NCBI GenBank assembly: GCA_030035585.1
Contig: CM057469.1
Location: forward strand, 118,398,650-118,462,649
Source of the DNA: Dugong dugon
Lineage: Eukaryota > Chordata > Mammalia > Sirenia > Dugongidae
Direction: 5' to 3'
Length of the DNA stretch: 64,000 nt
Shown here: one piece after another, positions 22,050-34,100 of the stretch
Numbering within the stretch: the stretch's first letter is position 1
Layout: every line of letters begins with the position of its first letter
Translations under genes and position numbers: made by a program
The notes under the pieces: model-generated
What the model saw: the letters and a program-made list of their open reading frames with translations, nothing else
Database searches by the model: none
Told to the model about the DNA's origin: nothing

Positions 22050-25000
22050 TTTCATGAGTTTTTACAGTAGTGGTCTCATACAACATTTGTCCCTTGGTAG
22101 TTGACTTATTGCACTCAGCATAATCCCCTCCAGATTCATCCATGTTATGAGATGCTTCACAGATTCATTATTGTTCTTTATCGTTGCATGAAACTCCATT
22201 GTGTTTACATACTATATTTTGCTGTCCATTCATCTGCTGATGGGCATCTAGGTTGTTTCCATCTTTTTGCTATGGTGAACAATGCTGCAGTGAACATGGG
22301 TGTGCATATGTCTATTCCCGTGAAGACTCATTTCTCTAGGATATATTCCTAGGAGTGGGATTGCTGGATCGTATTGTATTTCTATTTATAGCTTTCTAAG
22401 GAAGTGCCATATCATTTTCCAAAATGGTTGTATCATTTTGCATTCCCACTAGCCGTGCATAAGAATTCTGATCTCTCCGAAGCCTCTCCAACACTTATTT
22501 CCTGTTTTTTTGATTCATGCCAGTAATGTCAGGGTGAGATGGTATCTCATTGTGGTTTTGATTTGCATTTCTCTAATGGCTAGTGATGGGAAACATTTCC
22601 TCATGTGTCTGTTGGCCTCTTGAATGTCTTCTTTGGTGAAGTGTCTGTTCATTTCCTTGGTCCATTTTTTAATTGGATTATTTGTCTTTTTGTTGTAGAG
22701 GTGTTTGACTTTCTAGTAGATTTTAGAGATTAGACCTTTGACCTGTAACGTCCAAAATTTTTTTCCCAGTCTGTAGGTTCTCTTTTCACTCTTTTGGTGA
22801 AGTCTGTTGATGAGCATAAGTGTTTAATTGTTAGAAGATCCCGGTTATCTAGCTTATTTTCTGGAGATAGTGTGTTGTTGGTTATGGTTTATATCCCTTG
22901 AATGTCGTGTCTTAGGGCCTCTAGCGTTGATCCTATTTTTTCTTCTATGAACTTTATAGTTTTTGGCTTTATATTTAGGTCTTTGATCCATTTTGAATTA
23001 CTTTTGTGCATGGTGTGAGGTATGGGTCCTGTTTCATTTTTCTGCAGGTGGACATCCAGGTTTGCCAGCTCCATTTGTTAAAAAGTCTATCTTTTCCCAT
23101 TTGATGGATTTTGGGCCCTTGTTGAAGATCAGGTGACTGTAGGTGAATGGATTTACATCCGGGTTCTCAATTTTGTTCCATTGGTCAATGTATCTGTCAT
23201 TGTACCAATACCAGGCTGTTTTGACTACCGTAGCTATAGGTTCTGAGGCCAGGTAGTAAGATTCCTCCAACTTTATTCTTCCTCTTCCATGCTACTTTAC
23301 TTATCCAGGGCTTCTTCCCTTTCCATATCAAGTTCATGATTAGTTTTTCCATCTCTTTAAAGAATGTTGTTGGTATTTGGATCAGGATTGCATTGTATTT
23401 GTAAATTGCTTTGGGTAGAATTGTCATTTTCACAATGTTGAGTCTACCTATCCATGAGCATGGTACATTTTTCCATTTATGTGGATCTCTTTTAGTTTCT
23501 GGCAGTAGTGATTTGTAGTTTTCTTTGTATAGGTCTTTTACATCCCTGGTTAGATTTATTCCTAAGTATTTTATTTGTTTATTGGCTATTATAAATGGTA
23601 TTGTTTTTCTGATTTCCTTTTCATGGTTCGCTTTATTGGTGTATAGGAATCCAACTGATTTTTGTATGTTTATCTTGTATCCTACTACTCTGCTGAATCT
23701 ATTAGTTTCAGTAGTTTTCTTGTGGACTCTTTTGGGTTTTCTATGTATAGTATCATATCTTCCACAAATAGGGACAGTTTAACTTCATCATTACCAATTT
23801 GGATTCCTTTTATTTCTCTTTCTTGCTGTATTGCTGTAGCTAGAACTTCTAGCACAATGTTAAATAGGGATAGTGATAAAGGGCATCCTTGTCGTCTTCC
23901 TGTTCTCAAGGGGAAGATTTTCAACCTCTTTCCATTAAGAATGATGTTGGCCATTGGTTTTGCATAGATGCCCATTATTATGTTGAGAAATTTCCCTTGT
24001 ATAAATATTTTATTGAGAGTTTTTATTAGGAATGGGTGTTGGAATTTGTCAAATGCCTTTTCTGCACCAATTGAGATGATACTGTGATACTTTTGTTTAT
24101 GCAGTGGATTACATTGATTGATTTTCTAAGGTTGAATCCTACTTGGTCATGATGTATTATTTTTTTTGATATGATGCTGAATTCTATTGGCTAGAATTTT
24201 GTTGGCAATTTTTGAATCTATATTCATGAAAGATATTGGTCCATAGTTTTCTTTTTTTGTGGTATCTTTGCCTCGTTTTCGTATCAGGGTTATGCTGGCT
24301 TCCTAGAATGAATTTGGAAGTGTCACTTCCTTTTCTATGTCCTGAAATAGTTTTAGTAGTACTGGTATAGGCTCTTCTCTGAATGTTTGGTGGAAATCTC
24401 CATGGAAGCCATCTGGGACAGGCTTTATTTTTTTTGGTTGGGAATTTTTTTTATTACCTTTTCAATCTCTTGTTATGGGTCTGTTCAGATTTTCAACGTC
24501 ATTTTGTATTAGTTTGGGGAGGTAGTGTGTTTCTAGAAACTTATCTGTTTCCTCTATGTTTTCAAATTTTTCAGAGTATAGTTTTTCATAATACTCTCTA
24601 TGATCCTTTTTATTTCAGTTGGGTCTGTTGTAATGTCCTCCATTTCATTTCTTATTTTGGTTATTTGTTTCTTCTCCTGTTTTTCTTTTGTCAGTCTGGC
24701 CAGTGGTTTCTGAATTTTGTTGATCTTTTTAACGAACGAACTTTTGGTTTTGTTGATTCTTTCTATTGTTTTTTTAATTCTCTATTTCATTTATTTCTGC
24801 TCTGATCTTTATTATTTCCTTTCTACTGGTGGCTGTGGGATTTTTTTTTTTTTTTTTTTTTTTTTACTGTTCTCTTTCTATTTGTTCCAGTTGTGTAGCT
24901 AATGTTTTGATTTTGTCCCTTTCTTCTTTTTTGATGTGTGCATCTATTACTATAAATTGTCCTCTGATGACTGCCTTTGCTGTGTCCCAAAGGTTTTGGT

Positions 25001-25702
25001 ATGAAGTGTTTTCATTCTCATTTGGTTCTAGAAATTTTTCAGTTCCATCCCTAATTTCTTCTATTACCCAGTGGTTTTTAGCAGAGTGCTACTCAGTTTC
25101 CATGTAATTGATTTTTTTTCCCTTGCTCTTCCTGTTTTTAATTTTTACCTTGATGGCATTGTGGTCAAAGAAGATATTTTGTATTATCTCAATGTTTTGG
25201 ATTTTGTTGAGGGTTGCTCTATGGCCTAAGATATGTACTGTATTCTGTAGAATGTTTCATGTGCATTGGAAAAGAATGTGTATTTTGCTGCTTTTGGGTG
25301 GAGTGTTCTATATATGTCTATGAAGTCAAGTTGGCTGATTGTGCCCTTTTGCCCTTCTGTATCTCTGCTGAGTTTCTTTCTAGATGTTCTGTCCTTTACC
25401 AAAGGCACTATGATATAGGGCCTTTCTTTGTCTTCTACGGTGGATTGTGTTTTAAAGCCTGTTTTATCTGCGATGTGTATTGCCATTCCTGCTCTTTTTG
25501 GTAGCCGTTTGCTTGATATGTTTTTTTCCATCCTTTGGTTTTTAATAAATTTATGTCTTTGTTTCTGAGGTGTGTCTCGTGTAGACAGCATATTGATGGA
25601 TCCTGTTTTTTTATCCATTCTGTCACTCTCTGTCTGTTTATGGGTGCATTTAGGCCATTTACATTCAGAGTAATTAATGATAGGTGAGTTTATTGCTGTC
25701 AT
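22050..25702 (-). pseudogene. L1 ORF2 pseudogene, copy 1
   Basis: ORF2 encodes the endonuclease and reverse transcriptase that carry out target-primed insertion. Reading starts at the ATG complement near 25702 with MTAINSPI. The RT core shows [30 protein letters not shown] and [12 protein letters not shown] at about 23740-23780. The catalytic FADD box has become FVED (23757-23768), which alone should abolish polymerase activity. Fragments of the RT thumb ([20 protein letters not shown]) lie near 23400 and C-terminal pieces near 22900-23100, in different frames. It has more stops and indels than L1 copy 2, suggesting an older or faster-decayed insertion. Confidence 0.88.
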
Positions 25703-26049
25703 TTTGTAGTGCTTTTTTTTTGTGGTGCTGACACTTTCTTTGTTCCTCTTATTTTTCTCTGCTGAATTCCTTTTGTTTGTGGATTTTTTTCCTTTCTTTT
25801 GTTTTTGTAAATTTTGTTTTTACTGAGACTTTATTTATTTATTTTACTTTGATGAGTAGATTTGCTAACGTTCTTTGTAGTTACCTTGACATTTACCCTT
25901 ATCTTCCTAGGTTTGAAACAGTCTAGTATTACTTGGCAACGTCTTGGCTTCCTCTCCACTAGAAAATTCTATACCTACACTGTTTATTCTCCTTTATTGT
26001 TCTGACGTTGTTGTCATTTACAGATTAACCTCCCTGGTTCCCTGTTGTA

Positions 26050-27200
26050 ATTCTTTTGGCTTTGGATAGTTCTTCAAAGTTCATTTCCTAGGTTGATATC
26101 TGGCTGTTACAATCTTGCATGCTAGGTTCAGGCTGTGGTGTGATATTGTTTGTTCACAGACTGAAGGACTCCTATTAATAATTCTTTTAAGTTTGGCCTG
26201 GTTTTTACAGATTCCCTTAATTTTTTTTTTTTTTAATCTAGAAATGTCCTAATTTCACCATCATATGCAAATGAGAGTTTTGCAGCATATATTATTCTTT
26301 GTTGGCAATTTTTTTTTCTTTCAAGATTTTATATATGTCATCTCATTGCCTTCTTGCCTGTGTGGTTTCTGCTGAATAATCAGAGCTTAGTCTTATCGTT
26401 TCTCCTCTGTAGGTGACTTTTCATTTTTCTTGCACTGCTCTCAGGATTCTTTCTTTTCTTTGGTTTTAGTGAGTGTGATTGTATATGTCTTGATGATTTT
26501 CTTTTGGGGTGTATCCTATATGGGGTTCATTAAGCTTCTTGGGTGGTCATCTTTTCATCTTTGATGATATTAGGGAAGTTTTCTGTAAGCAATTCTTCAA
26601 TGATCCTCTCTGTGTTTTCTCTTTTCTTCCCCTGTTCTGGAACTCTGATCATTGAAAATTTTTGCTTTTGATTGTATCCTACATAATTCTCGGGTTTTTT
26701 CATTTTTCTTTGTTATTTTTTCTGATTTTTCCTTAAGCAGGATTGTATCCAAGTGTTTGCCTTCAATTTCACTGATCCTGTCTTCCATCATTTCAAACCT
26801 CCTCCTCAGCCCTCCTATGACACTGTCCGTTTCTGAAACCTTGTTGTTTATCTTTTGGGTTTCTAATTATTGTTTTTGTATGATTTGTAGTTGTGAATTT
26901 GTTTTGGCTTTTGTTCCTGTATTATTTTCCTGAATTCTTCCATTTTTTTGTCTGTATTTTCCATGAATTTGTCTGCCTTTTCCATGAATTTGTCTGCCTT
27001 TTCCATGAATTTGTCTATTTTTTTGTAATTTTTGTCTGCTTTTTTGCTTCCACTCTTGGATAGCTCTGAATATTACAGATTGGAGTTTCCTATCAGGTAG
27101 TTCTAGTGCCTTTTCTTCCACTGGAAATTCATCTGGTGTTTTATTTTGCTTGCCTGCTGGAAACATCCTGTCCTGTTTTTTAATATGTTATGATATTGTC
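26050..27200 (-). pseudogene. L1 ORF1 pseudogene, copy 1
   Basis: ORF1 encodes the RNA-binding trimeric coiled-coil partner of ORF2. On the minus strand I read QNKTPDEFPVEEKALELPDR, then a coiled-coil region ending in three DKFMEKA-like heptads (DNA 26950-27012), then DKKMEEFRKIIQEQ, and further on EIEGKHLDTILLKEKSEK at 26700-26770. A one-base insertion just upstream of the heptads shifts the frame, and more stops follow. The RNA-binding C-terminal part is traceable to about 26250. Confidence 0.8.
26950..27012 (-). repeat. 21-base tandem repeat in L1 ORF1 (heptads)
   Basis: Three head-to-tail 21-base units at 26950-26970, 26971-26991 and 26992-27012; the second and third are identical and the first differs at two positions. 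In the ORF1 sense frame each unit encodes DKFMEKA or DKFMENT, exactly one coiled-coil heptad. L1 copy 2 has a single unit at about 36255-36280. Confidence 0.9.
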
Positions 27201-28951
27201 TGCTGTCTTTCGGATGTTCAGTACTTATTTTCTTCATTTATTGGTTGTAGATTTGTTTCGTCCTGATTTTATGTTTTTTTGGTCATGTCTGAACAGGCAA
27301 GCTGTGCATTTTTTTGTTGTTTCCATGTCTGTGGGCAAGATACTTTTTGCCTCTTTGTCCAATAGACAGTTCCAGTTGCTCAGCTATTGTGAAGCAGGGC
27401 AGGTCCAGCTAAGGACAGGGGCCACAATGGGTCATTTGTGGCATGTACTAGGTCCTCCAGGGTGGGCCTGGAATCAGTGCAGGGCAAGTTCTGGTAGGCT
27501 GTGCCTGTGCCACTTGGGGATGTGATGTTCAGCAGATGGTGCAGGTAAACATAAAGGAAGTGGGAGATTGTGATGTGTGGAGCTAAGATGGGTATGGAAA
27601 AGAGCAGAGAGAGGAGAGGGAAACAGGAACCAAAAACAAACAGACTAACAAAAAGAGTGATAAGAGAGCTTGCTGTTGGAGTGGAAAGACGAGAAACAGA
27701 GAAATGGAGAAAAACAAAAAGAAAGAAAATTAAAAAAAGAAAAGAAAAGCCCCCAGGGATCCCACTAGTGTAGCTGCAAAGACCAGGGAAGTGGCTTCCA
27801 GGCCATGAAATACAGCCTGGCTAGAAGAGGTAGGGATGTCACACAGTGCCAGGTATTCAAAAGACAGAAAAAGAAAGTAAGTATAGAAAGACGAGAAACT
27901 GAGAAGTGAAGAAAGACTAAAAAGAAAATAGAAAAAAAAAGAAAAAAGATATGCTTCCAGTGATCCCACTGGCATGGCTGAACAGACTGGGGAAGTGGCT
28001 CCCAAGCCACACAGTACAGCCTGGCTCGAAGGGGCTCCCAAGCCACGACAAGAAAAATAAAACAAACAAACAAACAGAAGAAAACAAAACAAAATAAAAA
28101 CAAAAAAGCCCCCAGGATCCTACACGCATGGCGACGTGGGATGGGGAAGCAGTTACCCAGTTGAGTGGCACTTCACAGCCTTTCAAGAAGAAGCAAAAAG
28201 GGCACATGGAGCCAGTTGTTTGACAGAAAGGAGGAGGTGGTAGTGAGAGGCACAGAAGAAACCAAAAGAAATGGAAAAAACAACACCAGCAACAAACAAA
28301 TGGCACTCAGGGAGCCGGCCAGTATGAGTGGGGCGAACCTGGTGCCTCCTAGCCAAGAGGCTGTGGCTGGCAGGAAGAAGTGGAGGTTGAGCAGGGGGAA
28401 GAAGGGTGGGGGCTAGAAAAGTGTATATTGCTGGTTATGGGTTATTCTGTCTCCTGCTGGGAGCTCTGTGAAGCTGCTTTCCCATACTCCTGGTCCGCTG
28501 AACTCTGATGTGGGTGGGGCGACGCCAAGCAGCACTGACCCTGTACTTCCCGGCTGGATGAGCTGTGGCAGCCAGCTAGGAACTGGTGGAGGTAGAACAG
28601 GGAGGAGAAAGATGGGGGGGCTGGAAAGCATATATTGCTGGTTACTGGGTGCTCCATCTACTGCTGAGGAGCTCTGTGAAGCTGCTTTCCCGTACTCCCT
28701 GTCAGCTGATCTTTTACAGGAGTCCAAGGTGGTGTATTCATGCTGCCTTAGCTGAGAGGGGACCTCCACACATATCTCTCCTCACTCTTTGTTCTCTGTC
28801 AGTTTCTTATTCCATTCGGTGCTTGTCTGAGTTCTTTATCTCTTCATCTGAGGCTTAAGGTTCTAGGACTGACATTTATCTCTGTTTTACTTAGTTTTTT
28901 GGTTCTTTGCTGTTGAGGGATGGTGTTGTGTTTCTCTCTATAGTGCCATGT
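27200..28951 (-). promoter_or_regulatory. L1 5'UTR / internal promoter region, copy 1
   Basis: Non-coding leader of the L1, which in the family contains an internal promoter. It contains purine-rich blocks on the plus strand (27590-27760, 27855-27950) alternating with three diverged units that start CCAGGGATCCCACTAGTG, CCAGTGATCCCACTGGCA and CCCAGGATCCTACACGC (about 27755, 27957 and 28110). A separate tandem duplication of about 205 bases lies at about 28320-28730 (TATATTGCTGG recurs at 28424 and 28631). No individual promoter element can be pointed to. Confidence 0.65.
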
Positions 28952-28966
28952 TCTGAATTTTGAATT

Positions 28967-29312
28967 GTTGAATAGAAAAACTGATAGCAGACATCTTATA
29001 TTGGTTTTAAGGTTTTTCTTAACCATGAAACCAAACATTCACTTTAAAGAAATCCCTGACCAAAATCACTTCGCCAGCTGCATTTCTTTCACCTGAGGAT
29101 GCAAATCCTTTCTTTACTGTTCAAAGCCAGGCTTACTAAATTTGGTTCTCAAAAGATATGGCTGGGTTGAGCAGTAGAGACTATCTTGTGATCAACTATC
29201 TGTTGATCTCAGTAAAAGGGAGAATACAGGGTTTAATCAACCATATTAAAATTAGCCAATGGTTGATCTTTCATATTTCTCCCTCCTCTTTTTCTCTTTA
29301 TAAGCCCCATTG
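28967..29312. other. Unrecognised DNA between L1 copy 1 and a SINE
   Basis: No gene or nameable repeat seen; the composition is ordinary. Confidence 0.45.
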
Positions 29313-29321
29313 TACATAGCT

Positions 29322-29538
29322 CAAGGAGCCCTGGTGGCACAGTGTTTAAAGAGCTGTACTGGTAACTGAAAGGTTGTCAGTTCAAACCTACCAGCTAGTC
29401 TGCGAGAGAAAGATGTAGTAGTCTGCTTCTGTAAAGATTTACAGTCTTAGAAACCCTATGGGGCAGTTCTACTCTGTCCTATAGGGTTGCTTGCTGTGAG
29501 TCAGAATCGACTTGATGGCAGTGGGATTTTTAGGTGGC
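29322..29538 (+). mobile_element. AfroSINE, A type, long form
   Basis: Head GGAGCCCTGGTGGCACAGTG, middle GCGAGAGAAAGATGTAGTAG and TGTAAAGATTTACAGTC, tail GTGAGTCAGAATCGACTTGA. Exact TSD TACATAGCT at 29313-29321 and 29539-29547. Confidence 0.92.
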
Positions 29539-29547
29539 TACATAGCT

Positions 29548-30003
29548 TCTTCAGGCCATTTGCTTTTTCTGGCATCAAAATAGCCCCCCTACATAAATAT
29601 AGAACAACTGGTCAGAATAAACCTTATATTTAATTTCAATGAGTTTTGATTATTTTTAAGAGAATTAGTTACAATTTTTAATGATGAGTAACAGAGCTTG
29701 CGGTAGTAAGACTATGGTTTTGACAGTACTTTTTTACCTTTGAGAGTGGGGTTTCCACGGGAAAGATGTTTTCTTATTAATTTCAGCAATTCTGTGAGTT
29801 GTCTATCTCTTTGTGTATGTTTTTTATATTTTTAAACCTTACATGGATGTAGCCACAGATGTATTTTGCCTCTGTAAGAATGAATTGCTTCTGCAGCGTT
29901 ACACCAGGGCACTTCTTACACACTTGTGAAGCTGCCCAAGTCAACCTGGATAATGAGCATGTGAGTGTGTTCACTAGATCATACTCTCTGTTAGAGGAGA
30001 GGA
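29548..30003. other. Unrecognised DNA left of L1 copy 2
   Basis: No gene or repeat identified. It ends in GAGGATTA, the left half of the putative TSD for L1 copy 2. Confidence 0.4.
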
Positions 30004-30015
30004 GAGGATTAGTTC

Positions 30016-30253
30016 TTTTTTTTTTTTTTTAAATTCTACTTCAGGTGAAGGCTTACAGAACAAATAGTTTCTCATGAAACAGTAGTACACATGTTGTTTT
30101 ATTACAGTGGTTAAAAACCCCACAATATGTCAACCCTCGAACTTCTCAACTTTTTTTTTTTTTGTTGAAAATACACATAGCCAAAGATACACCATTTAAA
30201 AAATTTCCACATGCACAGTTCAGAGACGTTGTCTACACTCTTCCAATTGTGCT
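30016..30253 (-). mobile_element. Compound L1 3' tail fragments
   Basis: 30016-30147 repeats the 3'-terminal part of the main L1 3'UTR (GGTGAAGGCTTACAGAACAA against AGATGAAGGCTTACAGAATA at 30258). 30148-30253 begins with a 15-base T-run and GTTGAAAATACACATAGCC, which fits a different, older L1 3'UTR. Whether these are 3' transduction, separate insertions or post-insertion rearrangement is open. Confidence 0.6.
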
Positions 30254-31188
30254 GCTATTCTCACTTAAGATGAAGGCTTACAGAATAAAATAGTTTCTCA
30301 TTTAACAGTTACTACAAATGTTGCCCTATGACAATGGTTAACAATCTCACAACAAATCAACAATATCATTACTAAACCTTGGGTTCCCTATCACCAGCTT
30401 CATTGTCCCCTTCTGCCTTCTGGCCCTTGTCACTGGACTCCTGCACCTCGTTAGTCTCATTTGGTTTTATGGGGCTGTCCACTCCCAGGCTGAACAGTGA
30501 ACCTCGGAGGTAACTTCACCACTGAGCTAAAAGGGTGTCTGGGAGCCATACTCTTGGGGTTTCTCCAGTCTTCTTTAGGCCAGTAATCTGGTCTTTTATT
30601 TGTTAGTTAGAATTATGTTCTACATCCTTCTCCAGCTCTGTCCAGAACCCTCTGTTGTGATGCTGGTCAGAGCAGTCAGTGGTGGTAGCCAGGCACCATC
30701 TAGCTGTACTGGACTCAGTCCGGTGGAGGGCTTGGTAGCTGTGGTCCATTAGACCTTCAGACTAATCTTATCCTTGTATAATGTTCTCTTCATTCTCCCT
30801 TGCTACCGAAGGGATGAGATCAGTGGAGTATCTGAGATGGCCGCTCACAGGCTTTTAAGACCCCCGACACTACTCATCAATGTAGAATGTAGAACACTGT
30901 CATTATAAACTGTGTCATGCCAATTGAGCTAGATGTTCCCCGAGACCATGGTCCCCACAGTCCTCTGCCCAGCAATTCAGTCCCGCAGGGAGTTTGGATG
31001 TGTCTATGGGGATTCCATGACCTTTCCTTGTACAGGTTGTGCTAGTTTTCCCTGTATTGTGTACTGTCTCACCATTCACCCAAGATACCACTTATCTATT
31101 GTGTATTTAGTATTTCCCCCCCACCCCTCCCATCCCTGGTAACCAACAAAGATTGTTACATTTTGTGTGTGAACTTTTTCATGGGTTT

Positions 31189-34100
31189 TTACAATAGAGG
31201 TCTCATATAATATTTGTCCTTTTGTGATTGACTTATTTCACTCCGCATAATGTCCTCCAGTTTCATCCATGTTATGAGATGGTTCACAGATTCATCGTTG
31301 TTCTTTCTCGTTGCATAGTACTGCATTGTGTGTATGTACCATAGTTTGTTTATCCATTCATCTGTTGATGGGCATCTAGGTTGTTTCCATCGTTTTGCTA
31401 TTGTGAACAATGCTGCCATGAACATAGGTGTGCACATGTCTATTTGAGTGACGACTCTTATTTCTCTATGATATATTCCTGGGAGTGGGATTGCTGGATC
31501 GAATGGTATGTCTATTTCTAGCTTTCTGAGGAAGCGCCATATCATTTTCCAAAATGGTTGTATCATTTTGCATTCCCACCAGCAGTGCATAAGAGTTCCC
31601 GTCTCCCCACAGCCCCTCCAACATTTGTTATTTCCACTGTTTTTGATTCGTGCCAGTAATGCCAGGGTGAGCTGGTATCTCATTGTGGTTTTAATTTGCA
31701 TTTCTCTAATGGCTAGTGATCACGAGCATTTCCTCATGTGTCTGTTGGCCAATTGAATGTCTTCTTTGGTGAAGTGTCTGTTCATTTCCTTTGCCCATTT
31801 TGTTCTATACCTTTTTGTTGTAGAGGTGTTGGATTTTCTTGTAGATTATGGAGATTAGACCTTTGTCTGACCTGTACTGTCTAAAAATTTTTTCCCAGTC
31901 TGTAGGTTCTCTTTTTACTCTTTTGGTGATGTCTTTTGAAGAGCATAGGTGTTTGATTTTTAGAAGATCCCAGTTATCTAGCTTATCTGTTGGGTTTTGT
32001 GCATTGATGGTTATGGATTGTATCCTGTTAATGCCATGTATTAAAGCCTGAAGTGTTGGTCTTATTTTTTCTTCTATGAACTTTATACTTTTAGGCTTTA
32101 TATTCAGAGCTTTGATCCATTTTGAAGTAGTTTTTGTATACGGTATGAGGTATGGGTCCTGTTTCTTTTTTTTGCAAATGGATATCAACTTTTGCCAGCA
32201 CCAATTTTTAAAAAGACTGTCTTTTCCCCATTTGATGGACTTTGGGCCCTTGTCGAAGATCAAGTGACCGTAGATGGATGGATTTACATCTGGGTTCTCG
32301 ATTCTGTTCCATTGGTCAATGTATCTGTTGTTGTATCAGGACCAGGCTGTTTTGACTACCGTAGCTGTACAGTAGGTTCTGAAGTCAGGTAGTGTGAGTC
32401 CTCCGACTTTATTCTTCTTCTTCAGTTGTGCTTTACTTCTTCGGGGCTTCTTCCCTTTCCATATAAAGTTAATGATTAGTTTTTCCATCTCTTTGAAGAA
32501 TGTTGTTGGTATTTGGATCGGGATTGCATTGTATTTGTAAATTGCTTTTGATAGAATTGTCATTTTCACGGTGTTGAGTCTGCCTATCCATGAGCATGGT
32601 GTGTTTTTCCATTTATGTAGATCCCTTTGGGTTTCATGCAGTAGTGTTTTATAGTTTTCTTTGTATAGGTCTTTTACATCCCCGGTCAGATTTATTCCTA
32701 AGTATTTTATCTTTTTAGGGGCTATTGAAAATAGTATTGATTTCCTGATTTCCTTTTCATCATTCTCCTTACTGGTGTATAGGAATCCAACTGATTTTTG
32801 AATGTTTATCTTGTATCCTGCTACTCTGCTGAATCTTTCTATTAGTTCCAGTAGATTTCTCATGGAGTCTTTAGGGTTTTCTATGTATAGTATCATATCA
32901 TCTGCAAACAGGGAAAGTTTAACTTCTTCATTACCAATTTGGATGCCCTTTATTTCTTTTTCTTGCCTTATTTCTCTAGCTAGAACTTCCAGCACAATGT
33001 TAAATAGGAGTGGTGATAAAGGGCATCCTTGTCTTGTTCCTGTTTTCAAGGGGAATGTTTTCAGCCTCTCTCCATTAAGAATGATGTTGGCTGTTGGTTT
33101 TGCATAGATGCCCTTTATCATGTTGAGAAATTTCCCTTCTATACCTATTTTATTGAGAGCTTTTATCAGGAATGGGTGTTGGACTTTGTCAAATGCCTTT
33201 TCTGCATCAATTGCGATGATCATGTAATTCTTTTCTTTCCTTTTGAATATGTGGTGGATTACGTTGATTGATTTTCTAATGTTGAACCATCCTTGCATAC
33301 CTGGTATGAATCCTACTTGGTCGTGGTGTATTATTTTTTTGATATGATGCTGAATTCTACTGGTTAGAATCTTGTTCAGAACTTTTGCATCTATATTCAT
33401 GAGAGATATTGATCTGTAATTTTCTTTTTTTGTGACATCTTTTCCTGGTTTTGGTATCAGCGTTATGCTGGCTTCATAGAATGAATTTGGAAGTGTTGCT
33501 TCCTCTTCTATGCTCTGAAATAGCTTGAGTAGTACTGGTACAAGCTCTTCTGTAAATATTTTGTAGAATTCTCCAGTGAAGCCATCTGGGCCAGGGCTCT
33601 TTTTGGTTGGGAGTTTTTTTTTATTAACTTTTCAATCTCTTCTCTTGTTATGGGTCTGTTCAGATTTTCAATTTCACTTTGTTGTAGTTTGGGTAGGCCG
33701 TGTGTTTCTAGAAATTTATCCATTTCCTCTAGGTTTTCAAATTTGTTGGAGTATAGTTTTTCATAATATTCTGTTATAATCCTTTTTATTTCAGTTGGGT
33801 CTGTTGTAATGTTCCCCATTTCATTTCTTATTTGGGTTCTTTGCGTCCTCTCCTGTTTTTCTTTTGTCAGTCTGGCCAGTGGTTTGTCAATTTTGTTGAT
33901 TCTTTCAAAGAACCAACTTTTGGTTTTGTTGATTCTTTCGATTGTTTTTCTGTTCTCTATTTCATCGATTTCTGCTCTGATCTTTATTATTTCCTTTCTT
34001 CCAGCGGTTGTGGGCTTTTTTTGCTGTTCTCTTTCTATTTTTTTGAGTTCTGTAGTTAATGTTTTGATTTTGTCCCTTTCTTCTGTTTTGATATGTGCAT

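Larger units (their letters stand above)
21127..28951 (-). mobile_element. Full-length L1 LINE (L1 copy 1)
   Basis: An L1 on the minus strand with all parts in order: poly(A) (T-run at 21125-21135), 3'UTR to about 22050, ORF2 to 25702, ORF1 to about 27200, and a long 5'UTR to 28951. A 15-base TSD with one mismatch, TCTGAAGTTTGAATT at 21112-21126 and TCTGAATTTTGAATT at 28952-28966, fixes both ends at a length of 7.8 kb. Both ORFs are broken, so it is immobile. A T-run at 24841-24865 lies within ORF2. Confidence 0.93.

Noticed and set aside
24383-25504. Long plus-strand frames rich in F, L and S
   Set aside because: They are antisense to L1 ORF2 and arise from its A-rich coding strand; the same shadows appear over L1 copy 2 at 33809-34231.
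26950-27012. CRISPR-like or satellite repeat
   Set aside because: The 21-base period has no spacers and is in frame with L1 ORF1, so it is a coiled-coil heptad repeat.
27730-28306. Minus-strand frames of 112-129 codons with hydrophobic runs
   Set aside because: They overlap one another in different frames inside the L1 5'UTR and consist of translated A-rich/purine-rich tracts.
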